A stretch of DNA of 64,000 nt, from NCBI GenBank assembly GCA_900708905.1, contig CAADRB010000019.1:1119514-1183513 (forward strand), read 5' to 3'. A program made the position numbers and the translations under genes. Position 1 is the first letter of the stretch, and every line of letters begins with the position of its first letter. This document shows positions 62,774-64,000 of the stretch, piece by piece. This DNA is from Hymenolepis diminuta. Taxonomy: Eukaryota; Platyhelminthes; Cestoda; Cyclophyllidea; Hymenolepididae. The notes below the pieces were generated by a model that was not told the origin of the DNA, ran no database searches, and saw only the letters and a program-made list of their open reading frames with translations.

Positions 62774-64000
62774 TCACAATTTCTTGGCACGAACACGTCC
62801 AAGTAAAAGGAAGAGCAAGCGATCCACTGACCATGCCGCGATAAAGTCGAAAATCATTGCTTGGAAGAAGGTCAGACGCAGCTGAAATGAAAGAAGGGCA
62901 GTAAAAGTACCAGTAATCAACGTGAGAGGAAGCTAAATAGACTACCCTAATATCTTTAATGACTGACTAATAATCAAATTATTTAACTTTAAAATGGAAT
63001 ATTACTTCTCAATCACCCTGCTTAACAAAATGATGAAATCATACCGCAGAATCAGCTTCCCAATAAAAAATCATATTGCGTACTTTTAGCACGCTTCCCA
63101 CTCTGCAACGTAATAACCCTATGCATTTTATATTCATAGAGAAATAAATTGTGAAATATGTATGTTCGCATATGATCCAGCTTATTACCCCTTCGGGTAG
63201 AGAGAAAATCAGGCGTTTTCGAGGCCCTGAGCGGATTTCACCAGTGTGGACGGGGTTCGTCACTTGAGTGCTCGGTTTCCTGATTACTACACGATAAACC
63301 TATACCTGGGAATAGAATCTTCTTACTGAGGTATTACTAGCTAACTAATGAACCAATAACAGAAATAGAGTATTTTATTAATAGTAAAAGATTACGAAGA
63401 GAAGCCTTCTTTGGGTCTTAACTGGAGTAGGACATAGGGGACGGGCTAGATCATATAAGTAACGTCATATCAGTAGTAGCACAGGTGCGTATGTTAGCTT
63501 TATATTCCTTTCAACCAGTTCCTTACTGTTAGAACAAACAGACAATGTATGGTGAGAGAAAAAATAATTTGTCCTCATAGATCCCCATTGCAATTCATTA
63601 CACAAAAAAACTGAGGGGCCTATCACATTGAAGTAACTAAATAAGATTGGATTAATGAACACGTAAAAAATTAAACTAAGTCAGACTGACGAAATTTGTA
63701 CATAAAGGACGGGGAGATTTTAATTTGGCTTACATGATGATCCATGAGAACCAATTCAAGAACGTCATTAAGAAAACCAAAGGCAAAGGCTATAGTTCCG
63801 GCGGTAGCAAAGATAAGGCTATTAAAGAGCGGACGATTCTCCAACAGTGATTCCCTGAATGGATGGCCCTCGTAGTTTACAGCTATTGTGGAAATCTATA
63901 GGGGGGAAAAATAACAGCAATAGAATCCAAGCTTATTATTACAACTAACATTTGAATTTACCACCTGGGTCACTTACTTGCAATGCTGTTGAGATGAGAT
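62774..64000 (-). CDS. ATP13A1: P5A-type ATPase (ATP13A1), last three exons, 5' part outside window
   Basis: P5A ATPases sit in the ER membrane and use ATP to pull out misinserted transmembrane or tail-anchored proteins; this is family knowledge. Three exons read in one frame on the minus strand: 64000-63978 (ends ..ISTALQ), 63895-63734 (54 codons, begins ISTIAVNYEGHPF and continues RESLLENRPL) and 62881-62774 (35 codons plus TGA, ends RVRAKKL). The block NYxGxPFxxSLxEN followed by hydrophobic segments is the hallmark of the P5A C-terminus. The last exon supplies the final membrane helix (MIFDFIAAWSVDRLLFLLLG). All junctions are phase 0 and the spliced product has no stops. The P-type phosphorylation loop and ATP-binding domains lie beyond position 64000. 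No AATAAA is visible within about 700 bases after the stop. A dead gypsy element converges from the other side. The alternative, a P5B ATPase, fits the C-terminal motif less well. Identification is firm; it rests on recognition, not on a search. Confidence 0.9.
62882..63733 (-). other. 852-bp intron of ATP13A1
   Basis: The minus-strand donor is CAT|GTAAGC and the acceptor is a pyrimidine-rich run (cccttctttcatttcag) before CTGCGTCTG. Reading through the donor instead would give a short tail ending at a TAA near 63673. That tail does not resemble the family, whereas the distal exon does. The intron holds a relatively GC-rich block at about 63180-63290 and otherwise AT-rich sequence. Confidence 0.85.
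63180..63290. repeat. GC-richer block inside the last ATP13A1 intron
   Basis: This stretch (containing cttcgggtagagagaa, gaggccctgagcgg and gtgtggacggggttcg) stands out from the AT-rich intron around it. It could be the remnant of a short interspersed element; ggttcg resembles the core of a Pol III B box, but no A box is seen at the right distance. I cannot assign it to a family. Confidence 0.3.
63896..63977 (-). other. 82-bp intron of ATP13A1
   Basis: On the minus strand the donor reads CAA|GTAAGTG and the acceptor is a clean pyrimidine tract (ttattttttccccccctatag type) ending TATAG before ATTTCC. Both flanking exons stay in frame across it (..ALQ|ISTIAVNY..), which confirms the call. Confidence 0.9.

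Noticed and set aside
62584..62834. Two overlapping minus-strand open frames downstream of the ATP13A1 stop.
   Set aside because: They overlap the last ATP13A1 exon in the wrong frames and run into its 3' UTR; no motif supports them.
1..64000. CRISPR arrays, bacterial operons, rRNA or intact tRNA genes.
   Set aside because: None is present: no regularly spaced direct repeats, no ribosome-binding-site-led gene clusters and no complete cloverleaf sequence was found.

Overview
The window looks like AT-rich nuclear DNA of an animal. It has spliced coding exons with GT/AG borders and decayed Tc1/mariner, Ty3/gypsy and tRNA-derived SINE insertions. There are no bacterial-style operons and almost no open reading frames longer than 100 codons. 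The kind of Tc1 transposase and gypsy pol present suggests an arthropod, possibly a parasitic copepod such as a salmon louse. That last step is inference from remembered family resemblance, not something the sequence proves.

Layout. About 59 kb (1-59,580) is a gene desert with no host exon I can recognise. In it lie a near full-length but dead mariner (2204-3467, both terminal inverted repeats readable) and a dead Tc1-like element (24,691-25,965, again with both terminal inverted repeats). There are also three degenerate tRNA-headed SINE copies on the minus strand (near 1.9, 3.9 and 31.3 kb). Seven diverged copies of an unnamed repeat of roughly 300-400 bp, here called Rep-A, all lie in the plus orientation (near 6.9, 12.1, 14.0, 29.9, 42.5, 45.9 and 55.7 kb). 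A second unnamed repeat, Rep-B, has two copies (33.85 and 38.39 kb). Several short perfect palindromes and hairpins occur. The rest is unassigned AT-rich sequence.

The last 4.5 kb is different. A 5'-truncated Ty3/gypsy pol (59,581-61,180, plus strand) keeps pieces of reverse transcriptase, a readable DD35E integrase core and a pol C-terminus. It is followed at once by an open frame of 160 codons that starts like a signal peptide. Converging on it from the right edge is the only recognised host gene, the 3' end of a P5A-type ATPase (ATP13A1) on the minus strand. Its last three coding exons (63,978-64,000+, 63,734-63,895 and 62,774-62,881) are joined by introns of 82 and 852 bp with canonical splice sites. 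The rest of this gene lies beyond the window.

The host gene and the transposons do not form a functional system. The window reads as an intergenic or intronic graveyard of mobile elements beside the end of one conserved ER membrane ATPase gene. The most novel material is the uncatalogued Rep-A and Rep-B repeats and the open frame after gypsy pol.
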